Below, piece after piece: positions 34,190-45,432 of a stretch of 64,000 bases of DNA. The position numbers and the translations under genes are program-made. The stretch is from positions 227,001 to 291,000 of the forward strand of contig JAMWET010001241.1 in the NCBI GenBank assembly GCA_024036415.1, given 5' to 3'. The stretch is from Prochilodus magdalenae. Lineage: Eukaryota > Chordata > Actinopteri > Characiformes > Prochilodontidae. Position 1 is the stretch's first letter, and each line of letters starts with the position of its first letter. The notes under the pieces are model-generated. The model had not been told where the DNA came from and ran no database searches. It worked only from the letters and a program-made list of their open reading frames with translations.

Positions 34190-35695
34190 GTAAGTAGCAG
34201 CCATGCTGTGTGATTGTATCCGTGTTTGCCGGTTGGAGCAGATCAGCTTAAACTGAGAGCTCCATAGTGAGGATCAACTTTAATCTACTGTGTGTTGGTG
34301 TCCAGATGGAGCCAGTAGCTAGCATAGGTAACGTTAGCAACTAGCATTAGCTTTGAGCGACTAGCATAGCTAGCTAAATAGTATAAGGCGGAGCTTATTT
34401 ACACAGAGGCTCATTTTATTTAGTCTAGTTCCACATGTTGCTTCTGTGTGATCATCATGGGAGCCATCTCACTGTTAACCAGCCAATCAGAGCAGAGCTC
34501 ATTAGCTTATTCATGAGCTTACCAAAAAAGTTATAGCAGCTAATTTAATTCGAGGAGCAACTTAATGGTGTAAATCGGTGTAGAACCGCATCTGTGGGTG
34601 AACAAAATCACATTCCTTCTATGAGGAATTAAAAATTAATTAATAAAAAAATTAAAATACGTTCTATGGTGCCTCTGATGCGTAGTATATACAGGATCAC
34701 AGAGCTGAGGTCTAACAGTGCTGGCTTGGTGATAGCATGTTTGCAGGACTATCCATGTTTTGACTGCTGGATGACCTTCAGAGGATCCAGTGACGTTCCA
34801 GGGGACGAGACGTATCCGCTTGTTTACCACAGGACAGTGTTTTGTCGTGGGAAGTTCAAGCCTAGGCAGGTATTTTCTAATGTGGGCTGATGACGAAGAC
34901 AGAATGACACAAGGCTTTAAAGGCCTACGGAAACCGTCCAGAAGGACTTACACTAACAGATGTTCCTCTTTTCCTTCTCCTGTGAAGTTACCAGCTCAGT
35001 AATATGAGGCTTTCTTCCAACAGTGACGGAAAGCTTATAAAACAGAATCTGTTGAGTGGAGAAGAGCTGTCCTGGAAAACGATGGGCTCTTGCCTCGGGA
35101 CAATAAGCCTTGAGTGGGTCTGAATGCAGCCTTATACAAGAAGCCAAAAGCCGCAGTGTGTCCACACATACACCCTCCTGCAAGCTGATCCTAGTTCAGC
35201 GCTTCTGGAGCGCGGTGACAGGGACTTGGCGTGCCCCGAGGGTTCGTGAGAAAAGCCCCATGGCTCCGAGTTTACCCTCCCCTCCCCTCCCTTCTCCTCT
35301 CTGCTCGGGCAGAGAATAATCCTGGCTTTGTGTTCCTGTGGAATTCAGGCTGATAATACATCTCTCAATTAGAACACAGGCTGGCCGTCCAGACCAGGTT
35401 ACCCTAGCAACATGTCCTTTCGGTGGAAGCTGAATGACCAACCTGTGTGCCTCCTGCATGCAGTGCTGGGGTGGGGAGGAAGTAGTTTCATTTACTTAGT
35501 GATATGTACTAAGGAAATGTGTTGATTTGGATTTTCTTTCTGCTACTCAGCTATATCAGCGAGGAAGGTAATTACTCTGGGTTTAATCAATGACGGACTG
35601 CTTTGGTACTGTCACAATTCTCAGTTTTAGATCAAGGTTCTTGTTTTAGATCCAAAAAGAGAAGAACAGGGCCTAAACTCTGGTTTCTGTGCCAA
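34190..35695. other. Intergenic stretch, nothing identified
   Basis: Only short motifs stand out: GCTAGC-rich sequence near 34315-34380 and a CCTCCCCTCCCCTCCC run near 35277-35295. No exon or element was recognised. Confidence 0.4.
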
Positions 35696-35699
35696 TCAA

Positions 35700-36870
35700 T
35701 GCTTAAATGTACTAAAAAGTTCCATAAGACATTCCATAAGAGGTGTGGAAGTGTGCCATAGAAGGTTCTGTGAGATGTTCCATACAAGTGTGAAGGTGTT
35801 CCCTAGGAAATTCCTTAAGAGGTTCCATAGGAAGTTCCACAGGAACTTCCATAAAAAGTGTGAAGGTGTTCTATAAGAAAGCTCCTTCAGAAGCTCCATA
35901 GGACATTCCATAGAAGTGTGGTACTGGGCCATAGAACGTTTTGTAAGACGTTCCTTTGCAACTGATCTGTAGGAAGTGATGGTTTATAGGACGTCCCATA
36001 AGAAAGTTCTGCAAAGTGTTCCTTATGAAGTGTTGCATAGGAAGTGTTCCTTATGAAGTGTTGCATAGGAAGTGTCCCTTACAAAGTGTTCCACATGAAG
36101 TGTTTCATACGAAGTGTTGCATAGGAAGTGTTCCACATTAAGTGTCCCATAGGAAGTGTTCCATAGGAAGTGTTCCATAGGAAGTGTCCTATAGGAAGCA
36201 TTCCATAGGAAGTGTTCCATAGGAAGTGTTCCATAGGAAGTATTCCATAGGAAGTGTTCCTTACGAAGTGTTTCACATGAAGTGTTCCATAGGAAGTGTT
36301 CCATAGGAAGTGTTCCATAGGAAGTATTCCATAGGAAGTGTTCCATAGAAAGTGTTCCATAGGAAGCATTCCATAGGAAGTGTTCCATAGGAAGTATTCC
36401 ATATGAAGTATTCCATATGAAGTGTTCCATACAAAGTGTTCCATAGGAAGTGTTCCATAGGAAGTGTTGCATAGGAAGTATTCCATAGGAAGTGTTCCAT
36501 AGGAAGTGTTCCATAGGAAGTATTCCATAGGAAGTGTTTCACATGAAGTGTTCCATAGGAAGTGTTCCATAGGAAGTGTTCCATAGGAAGTATTCCATAG
36601 GAAGTGTTCCATAGGAAGTGTTCCATAGGAAGTATTCCATAGGAAGCATTCCATAGGAAGTATTCCATATGAAGTATTCCATATGAAGTATTCCATATGA
36701 AGTGTTCCATACGAAGTGTTCCATACGAAGTGTTCCATAGGAAGTTCCTTGCAAAGTGCCATGAGAAATTTCATACAAAGTAGGGAACTGTTCCACAGGA
36801 AGTCTTCCATAGGAAGTCCCCTAAGACGTTCCAGAGCAAGATCAGTAAAAAGTTCCATAGGAAGTTGGAA
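35700..36870. repeat. 14-bp minisatellite array, about 55 regular copies
   Basis: The regular core, about 36010-36770, is built of GAAGTGTTCCATAG with variants GAAGTATTCCATAG, GAAGCATTCCATAG, GAAGTGTTGCATAG and CACATGAAGTGTT. More degenerate units (GTTCCATAAGA and similar) extend the array on both sides. Since 14 is not a multiple of three and the unit has no minus-strand stop in any phase, all three minus frames stay open, each cycling through the same 14-residue period (MEHFLWNTSYGTLP). Not a gene. Confidence 0.95.
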
Positions 36871-37730
36871 ATGGACAAAGCATGCCTTAGCGTTGTCACC
36901 ATCCCAAACCCCACTCACTCTACAACCACCAAACAGTTTGGTTGACAAGGATCCATAACAAGCACTTCCTGTGTGTTAGACCCACCCTTTCCGCAGGTTG
37001 TAAAAGTGTTTCATGTCTTATAAAATGTTTTGTATTTTTGTCATTTTCTTTTCTGAAATGTTGTTTTGCACTTCTCGGCCACCGCAGTCGTCCCAACAGC
37101 AGCAACAAGTAGAAATGAAACCAGTGGAATTTAAATATCCCTCAAATCCATCAATATGTTACCTGCATAGTTACTGCTGCTCGAGTTATTGTTTCACAAG
37201 TGTACCTGAATATGGGTTCAGTGCTTCGCTGCTCTCTTTTGATACGATGCCATTAAAAACTTTGCCTCGTGGGTAAATGCTATTCAGTAAATGAAGCTTG
37301 CATGAACAGGTTACATGACATTGTGTAAAGAAAAGCTTAGAAAAGCAAACAGACAGAGAAGACAACACACTCAAGCTTGAGCATGTAGCATCGCTAACAA
37401 AGGACAGAATAGAACCCACAGCAGTTAGCATTATGAAGACAACATCAGGCTGACGGATGGCCTGCAGCCAGCTTGACTCTTCATGGTGTGAACAAATTGA
37501 TGTCAGGTGGACAAATAGAACTGGTCTAAAAACACTTTCATGTTGGTAACAATGTGGGTTGAATAGCCTACTACCATATGAGGGCTGAGCGGAATGGTGG
37601 CTGCTACCTTCAATTCCCTTTTAGCATTCAGAACCATCCAATAATATTCAGTCATTCATCATCTAGATCCGGGTCTTTCATGATGCACCCTCAAACCTGT
37701 ACTCAGGTGGAGGCAGAAGTTTGTATTAGG
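36871..37730. other. Intergenic stretch, nothing identified
   Basis: No exon, no simple repeat and no named element seen. Confidence 0.4.
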
Positions 37731-37735
37731 CCGTA

Positions 37736-38499
37736 CACTCATCATTAGAGGTGTGGGATTGCAGTGCTGCTGGGAAGGAAGATAAAGGTTACCAGGCTCA
37801 ATATTTATTGAGCTACACATACAGAAGTCTGTCTCTCAGTATGGTGTTGGGCGGCCATGTTCGCTGATTCAACACGCCAGACGTCTCGGTATGGAGCTGT
37901 AGAGGTTCCTAATGGTGTCCTGTGATAATCCAGCCCATGCAGCTTGAACATCCTCACACAGTTCCTGCAGATGGTGTGGTAGGGGTGGAGGTGGAGTGAC
38001 ACCAGACCTTCTGGACGTGAGGCGTGTGACTGCATACCGTTCATCTTGGTGCTGACCACGGTGCCTCCACACACGGGTTCGTTGGGCATCTCCACCAAGA
38101 CTAAAGCGGGACTCGTCACTGAAGATGACCCGCTGCCATTCTGAGTCACTCCATGACAGTCTGGTACGACACCACTGCAGTCTTTGGTGGCGTTGACGTG
38201 GCGTTAAGGACAGTCGTGGTAACGGTCTGTGTGCATGTAGTCTTGCGTGGTGCAGCCGTCTGCCAATGGTGCTGCATCATCAGGATGAGTCATGGAGGAC
38301 ACCACTGCTCGCTGGATGTCCCCAGTCTTGTCTGTTGGGTCAGTCAGGTACAGAGATATAGTCCATCCCTGCTTACGTCACATGTACAGCCAAGCATGAA
38401 ACCTGAATCGTTCTTCTGTCTCACGATGGCAAACCTACCCACCATATTTCATGCCTGTCTGTTGATTTCTGGATGCAACTACTCTTTGGACGATGAGTG
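37736..38499 (-). mobile_element. Tc1/mariner-type non-autonomous element, 764 bp, minus orientation
   Basis: The ends are CACTCATCATTA and its partial inverse GATGAGTG, with TA at 37734-37735. The minus strand encodes pieces of a Tc1-type transposase: CRTRLSWSDSEWQRVIFSDE then SRFSLGG (around the second catalytic Asp) and QELCEDVQAAW.GLSQDTIRN then SIPRRLACWV (the C-terminus). The first Asp region and the final Asp/Glu region are deleted or frameshifted, so it cannot encode an active enzyme. Confidence 0.75.
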
Positions 38500-38814
38500 C
38501 ATATTAATTGACACATATAGAAATAAAAGCGTCGCAGCAGCAGCAGCTATTTAAACATCTTCAGTTTGAGACAACACAGGCTTCTCCGGGCGCTTTCACA
38601 GCTCCCTTGTTTGAATTTGGACAGATCGTAGTTTTTCTTTAACCATAAGCCCGGTGAGTGGAGTCAGAGTGTGGTTTGCTGTTTCAGATGAATCACAAGA
38701 ACCCTCAAAACTCAAGAGACATCACAAGACCACTGCTCTTGTCGGAAAGCCAGCGGAGTATTTTCAGTTGAGACGTGATGGACTGTAGCTCCAAATCTCA
38801 GTCCACATCTACTT

Positions 38815-39265
38815 CATCTGTACCATCCGGCAGGACGGCTGCATGTCCACGCAGGACTACCTTCACTTTGCAGACCGTTTACCACGACTGTCCTAAACAC
38901 CCACGTCACCGTCACCATTGACAAAGACTGCAGTGGTGTCGTACCAGACTGTCATGGAGTGACTCAGAGAATGGCAGCGGGTCATCTTCAGTGACGAGTC
39001 CCGCGCTTTAGTCTTGGTGGAGAGAGCCCAACGAAGGCCGTGTGTGGAATCACCGTGGTCTCAAGCACCAGATGACCGGGGTGTTGTCACACGTCCAGAA
39101 GACCTAAAGACACTCCACCTCCACCCCTACCGCACCATCTGCAGGAACTGTGTGAGGATGTTCAAGCTGCATGGGATGGATTATCACAGGACACCATTAG
39201 GAACCTCTACAACTTGATGCTGGGACGTCTGCCATGTTGGGTTAGCCATACTGAGAGACAGACTT
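38815..39265 (+). mobile_element. Tc1/mariner-type fragment of the same family
   Basis: Contains CATCCGGCAGGACGGCTGCA, GGCAGCGGGTCATCTTCAGT, GACGAGTCCCG and ATCACAGGACACCATTAGGA. It differs from its neighbours by many one-base insertions (for example CTAAACACCCACGTCACC), which break the frame. It lies in the spacer between two inverted sister copies. Confidence 0.7.
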
Positions 39266-39704
39266 CTGTATATGTAGACCAGCTCAGTGTCTGAAAGCTA
39301 AGGCATTGAACGCACTGCATAATGCTGCGAGATTTATTACTCTGGTGTGAGTTTCTGTGAGTGGACGTTTAAAGCGAAGTAATAAATGGAGAAATAGCTC
39401 AGTCCTGGGAGCATCTGCGGAGTAAATCATGCAAATGGCTGACGAAAAGCCGTCACTGTCTGGAGGAATGCTCAGGAGTGAGCTCGGGGCGGACGAGCAC
39501 TCTCAGAATGACGATTAGAAGGGTTGCTTTTGCAAGTTTAAGGTGGAACTAAAGATGGAGCAGGTTAGAAAACATATACAGCTAGACATGTTGGTGTTGC
39601 AGCTGTGCTACACCAAATTAGCTGGCAAGAAATTCTTAACGAGCTTCTGTAGTGATGAAGGTGTCGAGGCCCAACTTGCACTTTGAAAATCTCAACAGCT
39701 GAAC

Positions 39705-40457
39705 CCAGAAGTAATCAACCAACAGGAATGAAACTTGGTGGGTGGGTTTGACATGGTGAGACATGCTAATGATTCAGGTTTCACACTCGGCCGCCCATGT
39801 GACGCAAGCAAGGACGGGCCTTATCGCTGTACCTGACTGACCCAACAGCCACCATTACAGACATCCAGCGAGTAGTGGTGTCCTCCATGACTCATCCTGT
39901 AAGTGCAGCACCATTGGCAGACGGCTGCACCACGCAGGACTACATGCACACAGACCGTTACCACGACTGTCCTTAACACCACGTCACCGTCACCAAAGAC
40001 TGCAGTGGTGTCGTACCAGACTGTCATGGAGTGACTCAGAATGGCAGCGGGTCATCTTCAGTGACGAGTCCCGCTTTAGTCTTGGTGGAGACGCCCAACG
40101 AATCCGTGTGTGGAGGCACCGTGGTCAGCACCAAGATGAACGGTTTGTTGCCACACGTCCAGAAGGCCTGGTGTCCCTCCACCCCTACCGCACCATCTGC
40201 AGGAACTGTGTGAGGATGTTCAAGCTGCATGGGATGGATTATCACAGGACACCATTAGGAACCTCTACAGCTCCATACCGAGACGTTTGGCGTGTTGGGT
40301 TAGCGAACACGGCAGCCCAACGTCATACTGAGAGACAGACTTCTGTATGTGTAGCTCAATAAATATTGATCATATCCGTCTAAATTTATCATCAGTTATT
40401 GATCCTGGTCACCTTTATCTTCCTTCCCAACAGCACCGCACTCCCACACCTCCTTCT
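39705..40457 (+). mobile_element. Tc1/mariner-type element copy, plus orientation
   Basis: Sister of 37736-38499 in opposite orientation. It shares TGGTGTCGTACCAGACTGTC, ATGGCAGCGGGTCATCTTCA, GTGACGAGTCCCGCTTTAG and ATCACAGGACACCATTAGGA, ending near CACTCCCACACCTCC. The plus-frame catalytic stretch reads EWQRVIFSDESRFSLGGDAQ. The outer termini appear lost. With the minus copy it forms an inverted pair separated by about 1.2 kb. Confidence 0.75.
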
Positions 40458-41220
40458 GGGTGCCTCTAACGCACGTTCATTCCGCCTTCCTGCAGTAGTT
40501 TAACCTCAGTCATTCCCATGGAAGTGATACGGAGTGTTGCTCCTGCAGGCTGTGGCCTACAGCAGAGTTACTGGACTGGAAGATGTGAAATTGATCGGAC
40601 GTTGTTCTGTTCCTGGCCGCCAGGAAGCAGCAAATAGATCATCCCAGCCTTCCCAAAGATCCACACGTCGGAACGGAGCAGAAGAGGATGTTTTCAGACC
40701 TCCCTGAGGATTTGAGTCCGAACTAAACAGTGTGTTCCCTAGGTTTCAGCTCAGGCTGCTTTGTAAATGGAGAAGCAATGCAGAGCCAGTCGGAGGAAAA
40801 CAGCCTGAGGGATGAAGAGACGTTGGAGGTGGTTATGTAAAAATGAATGATGGTTGTTTTTAGAAATATGAAAGTGGATTCCAGGGAAGGATGACAGAGA
40901 CCGTTTGAGCTCCAATAGTCTAGTCTAGATCGATAAGCACGTGGTCTCTGAACAGATTTACCTCACACAGGCAGAGCAGAGTAAGAGGTAGAAGGCGTTA
41001 GGATGGCCAGTCGCTCCTCAGCAGCTCCTAGAAGGACTGTGTGTGTTGCACGGACTCTCGGTGTGCCTGTGTGCCGAGCTGAGGGAGTGGACTGTTGGGA
41101 ATGCCAGCTGTGGCTGCAGTAAATGAGTGGATTTGCTTTTTACTCACTGATGAATATTTTCCACTTGCGGCTCAAAGTAAATTCCACTCAGAGCACAGCT
41201 GCTGAGAGAGTGAAGGACTG
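40458..41220. other. Intergenic stretch, nothing identified
   Basis: No exon or repeat recognised. Confidence 0.4.
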
Positions 41221-41225
41221 GAAAA

Positions 41226-41276
<51 letters not shown>

Positions 41277-41385
41277 GCTCTTTCTCTCTCGTGGTCTCTC
41301 TCTCGCGCTCTCTCTCTCTCGCACTCTCTCTCTCTCTTGCTCTCTCTCTTGCACTCTCTCTTGCACTCTCTCTCTCCCTCTCATG

Positions 41386-41417
<32 letters not shown>

Positions 41418-41441
41418 CTCTCTTGCTCTCTCTCTCTCTCG

Positions 41442-41483
<42 letters not shown>

Positions 41484-41583
41484 CTCTCTCGCTCTCTCTC
41501 TGTCATGCTCTTTCTCTCGCACTCTCTCTCTCTCTCTTGCTCTCTCTTGCGCTCTCTCTCTCTCCCTCTCATGCTCTCTCTCG

Positions 41584-41618
<35 letters not shown>

Positions 41619-42002
41619 CCCACTCCTCTCTCTTGCCCCCTCCTTTCTCTCTCTCACTCCCTCTCCCCCTTTTTCCCCTTCCCCCCTCTCTCTCTTTCTC
41701 TCACTCTCTTGTTCTCTTTTTCTGTCTCCGTCTCACACACTTACTCTTTTTCTTTCTTCCTTGTTCTTTTGTGCTTGCTCTTATATCTCTCTCTTGCTCA
41801 CTTATTCTTTTTCTCTCTCTCGCCCTTTCACTCACTAACACTCTCACTCTTTCTTATCTCCTTTCCCCCTCGCTTTCTTCTTCTGCTTCTCCTCTTTCTT
41901 CCTTCTGTTTTACTCCCCTATCTGCATCTTTCTCTCCTTTCTGTGTTCCCTTCTTTCCCCCTCTCACTTTCCCCTCTCTCTAACCTTCTTTCTCTCTTTT
42001 TT
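41226..42002. repeat. CT-rich polypyrimidine tract, about 780 bp
   Basis: Nearly pure (CT)n with GCTCTCTCTC variants to about 41625, grading into T/C-rich degenerate sequence to about 42000. The plus strand is almost purine-free. The long Ser/Leu and Arg/Glu open frames are compositional artefacts. Such tracts can form triplex (H-DNA) structures. Confidence 0.95.
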
Positions 42003-43216
42003 CATTTGTCCAGGATGTTCAAACTTCTGCATACGCTTTGGTCGCTGCTGTCAAAAACAAACCTTGTATCTCCATTCTTGTCATTTTTCAGGTTTTGACC
42101 TGATCTGGTTTTTGAGTCGCTTCCATGATGTATGAACAAAAGGTAATGACTCAAAATTGCTTGGGAAAATTCTGGTTCCATTGACTTACATCGAAAGTAA
42201 AGTACATCTGTGTTTATGTCACTCTGCTGAGTGTGGACATACCGGGCTAGAACCTCTGTCCCTGGTCTGTCTTCACAAACTGACAGCGACTTTGGTGACA
42301 TCACTCCCAGACTGTCCATTACACGAGCGGGAAGAGCAGGTCAGTGCAGTGCCGCCTGATACTTTCCATTGTGGTGTGGCAATACCGCAGCGGTCTGGAC
42401 AGAACTCTCCGTATCACTGTCTTATTCAAAATACCATATAACCCACTCGGACCAGAACAGGACATGAGCCCAGGCGGGCCGGCGGTGCTGACTCACTGTA
42501 ATAGTGTATTATGATTATCAACAAGAGCTTTATTATTTAAGCCGATGAAGAGAGATATGGTTGGATCTGAAGATTACATTCTGGTAAATGTCTCTAATTC
42601 GATCTGCCCGTCCGGTGGAATTGAGTTAAAGTGAACACAGGGGCTTCTTTGACGAGTCACTGGAAGTCCATGTGCATCCTTGTGCATCATCTGCTTCAGA
42701 AAGCCCAAAATAACCCAACCATGTCCAGTAAGTTATGATACTAGACAGTCTCGTCCGGCGGGATGGGCTTCAGCAGGATCCTCATTAGAAGTAAAAAGCT
42801 GGAGACCTTTGAAATTGGATTAGAACCAATACCCTGCTCTTTGAATCGAGATGCCGCTTGTGTCTGAATAGGGGCTGATTTGATTTGACGGTGTTCAGCG
42901 CGTTTGAACTGAGCGTATCTAGGCTGTGGGCTGAGGCTGCATCAGAAATGTCATGATTTATAACTTATTTAGTTGGTCCGAGGATACGGTGGGTTTGATA
43001 TCTGAGCCTGAAGTGGATGAAAGATCTCGGGAGAAGCTGAAAAGTCAGAAAGTGAACATTTATGAACCACCCAAAAGCCTCGTTGTCTTCATTTTCTGCT
43101 TTACGTAAAGTTTGAAGTCCTATAGAAAGCGTTATTACAAAGTTCCCGTCCATATACAGAAACTATGCAGGCTGTTTTGAATGTTACAAAAAACAGCCCA
43201 TTGACGTCCAATCAGT
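42003..43216. other. Intergenic stretch, nothing identified
   Basis: A short fragment near 42010-42200 (TTTTGACCTGATCTGG, TCCATTGACTTACATCGAAA) resembles dispersed-repeat flank. Otherwise no exon or element was seen. Confidence 0.4.
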
Positions 43217-43670
43217 GAGCACTTCATTAGGTGCAGTTCCTTGTATCTACACTCACTGTCCATGTTATCAGCTCCACTGACAATATAGGACACTCTGTAG
43301 GTGTACAGTTCCAGACTGTAGTCCATCTGTTTCTCTGTGTACTGTATTACCCTGTTGTTCAATGGTCAGGACCCCCACAGGACCCCCACAGAGCAGGTAT
43401 GATGTGGGTGGTGGATCAGCACTGCAGGGACACTGACGTGGTGGTGGTGTGTTAGTGTGTGTAGTGCTGGTGTGAGTGGATCAGACACAGTAGTGCTGCT
43501 GGACACCTTAGTGTCACTGCTGGACGGAGAATCGTCCACCAGCCAAAACTATCCAGCAGGGAAGCGTCCTGTGGGCAGAGTCCAGTGGGCAGCGTCCTGT
43601 GGGCAGAGTCCTTTGGGCAGTGTCCTGTGGGCAGCGTCCTGTGGGCAGCATCCTATGGGCAGCCCAAACC
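43217..43670. repeat. Dispersed repeat family A, copy 4, with a short 14-bp tandem run
   Basis: Has the family landmarks TATCAGCTCCACTGACAATA, CAGGACCCCCACAGGACCCC and GTGTGAGTGGATCAGACACA, ending at AAACTATCCAGCAGGGAAGC. From about 43561 to 43665 a 14-bp unit (GTCCTGTGGGCAGC and variants) is repeated about seven times. Confidence 0.75.
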
Positions 43671-44479
43671 CCATTGTGTCACTCCCATTCAAAACCAACA
43701 GCCACCAACCTGCATGTACCCACTCAGGGCAGAACCCCAAGCTCTAATCCATAGCCATACTGACCTGCACTACTCTACATGTCGTTTATTCATCCTCTGT
43801 TCCTCTAGTAGCAACCACAGCCTAGCAACAGCCTAACAGGAAGTGGGAACCATTTGAGCAGTGCAGGAGTTCTAGTTTCTGATCTCCTGCTGGTAGTAGG
43901 GTTATGATTAAGGAACGCCTCATCACTACTGCGGTACATTACTTTGACCTTACTGTATACCAGTGCATAGGGCTGCTGACTGAGGGCCTGCTGGGGCCTG
44001 TGCTACGGTCCTCTACGGGCAAACAGAAACAAATATCCTGTAATTATTTCCTGGAAGGGAATCTTCTTTGTGTGTGTTATAAATAAGTGCTGTATGTCTG
44101 CAGTAATAAAAAGTAATAACAGGTTTTATAACAAGCCGCTCATGGCAAACTGAAAGTCGGGTTCCTCCGGCAAAGTTCAAGGTGAAGCGGTTGCCTACAT
44201 GCTTTCTTGTATTACAGCACCACCTGCTGTTTGTTTGGGGGTGCTACAGCTGTAGTGCTCTTATATCGGTGCTTCCCAAAATGGCAACTCTACCGGAGAG
44301 GCCAAAAACCTAAGACAGTTTTAATGTAGGTCAATGGAACCAGACTTTTTGTGGTTCAAACGTTGAGATACATGTTTTTCTTTGGACACTGATGATGCTC
44401 ATGGTCAAATTCAGGTTGGTTCAATTCAAATCAACTCAACTTTGTCATTATACCAACACAAGTTAGTACAGTAATACGA

Positions 44480-44865
44480 AACAGTATCAGGATGTGCATA
44501 AGTGTGTGAGTGGATCAGACAGTGCTGCTGGACACCTCAGTGTCACTGCTGGATGGATAATTGTACACTAGCCAAAACTATCCAGCACAGTCGTGTCCTG
44601 TGGGTGGCGTCCAGTGGGCAACGTCCTGTGGGCAGCGTCCTGTGGGCAGCATCCTGTGGGCAGGGTCCTGTGGGCAGCGTCCTGTGGACAACGTCCTGTG
44701 GGCAGCATCCTGTGGGCAACGTCCTGTGGGCAACGTCCTGTGGGCAGCGTCCTGTGGGCAGAGTCCTGTGGGCAGCATCCTGTGGGCAGCATCCTGTGGG
44801 CAGCGTCCTGTGGGCAGCGTCCTGTGGGCCCACTGATGAATGACTAGAGGTTGATCAACTCAGCA
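44480..44865. repeat. Dispersed repeat family A, copy 5, with an expanded 14-bp array
   Basis: Family A sequence (GAGTGGATCAGACAGTGCTG, AAAACTATCCAGCACAGTCG) leads into about 17 copies of GTCCTGTGGGCAGC/GTCCTGTGGGCAAC (about 44595-44830), closing with CACTGATGAATGACTAGAGG. As in the 36-kb array, the 14-bp period keeps several frames open on both strands. Not a gene. Confidence 0.9.
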
Positions 44866-45309
44866 GTGCTGCTCCAATTCTTTAGATGTATTATTCCATT
44901 GATGGTGGAGGAATAAAGGGAGTTATGAGACTGAAAATAGTCCCCAAAGTCCATTATAAACATTCGCCGCTGTCCAAAGACAACCATTCATCTCCATTTT
45001 TGCCCGTGCCTGATTTTCCTCATGGTTCATGATGAACAGACCAATACAAATGGGATTTCTTTGGACGTGTCGGTTCACTGGTGGGCTTGGATAGCAGATA
45101 AGCCACCTATATCAGTGTTGTGGACATGGTGACCCCGTGTTCCCATCCCCACCAGTATAGTAATACGAAACAGTGTGGTGGTGGTGAGAACCAGACATGG
45201 TTAATATTGACCTCATAAGACCAATCACAGTTCCAGTTCTGTGGGTGTGATGAATCAATGTGTTATTATACAAACTGGTTGAACAGAAGGCTTTCTGGTT
45301 GCTACATAG

Positions 45310-45432
45310 GGAATGGCTGAGGCAGTGATGAAGGCGGGTCTAGATGTTGCCCAGACATGCCTGACGGTGCCATACGTAGAAAGAATTGCACTGGACCAAA
45401 AAGCTGCAGAACTTCATGGTCTTCCATTTAAG
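45310..45432 (+). other. Orphan exon-like sequence (123 bp, phase 0-0)
   Basis: Acceptor GCTACATAG and donor AAG|GTCTAT bound 41 codons that read like genuine protein: GMAEAVMKAGLDVAQTCLTV, PYVERIALDQKAAELHGLPF, then K. Complexity is normal, unlike the tandem repeat directly downstream into which the raw frame continues. I do not recognise the family. It could be the remnant or an isolated exon of a gene, or part of a mobile element. Confidence 0.3.

Noticed and set aside
36079..36948. 289-codon minus-strand open frame
   Set aside because: It is the 14-bp minisatellite read through; all three minus frames are open with the same periodic peptide and there is no splice or start context.
40031..40362. 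Open frames suggesting a small gene
   Set aside because: They are off-frame or partial readings of a Tc1-type transposase remnant; the transposase frame itself is interrupted.
41123..42098. Ser/Leu-rich plus frames and Arg/Glu-rich minus frames up to 286 codons
   Set aside because: They translate the CT tract and have no non-repetitive part resembling a protein.
44502..44847. Several 66-113 codon frames on both strands
   Set aside because: Product of the 14-bp array inside a family A repeat.
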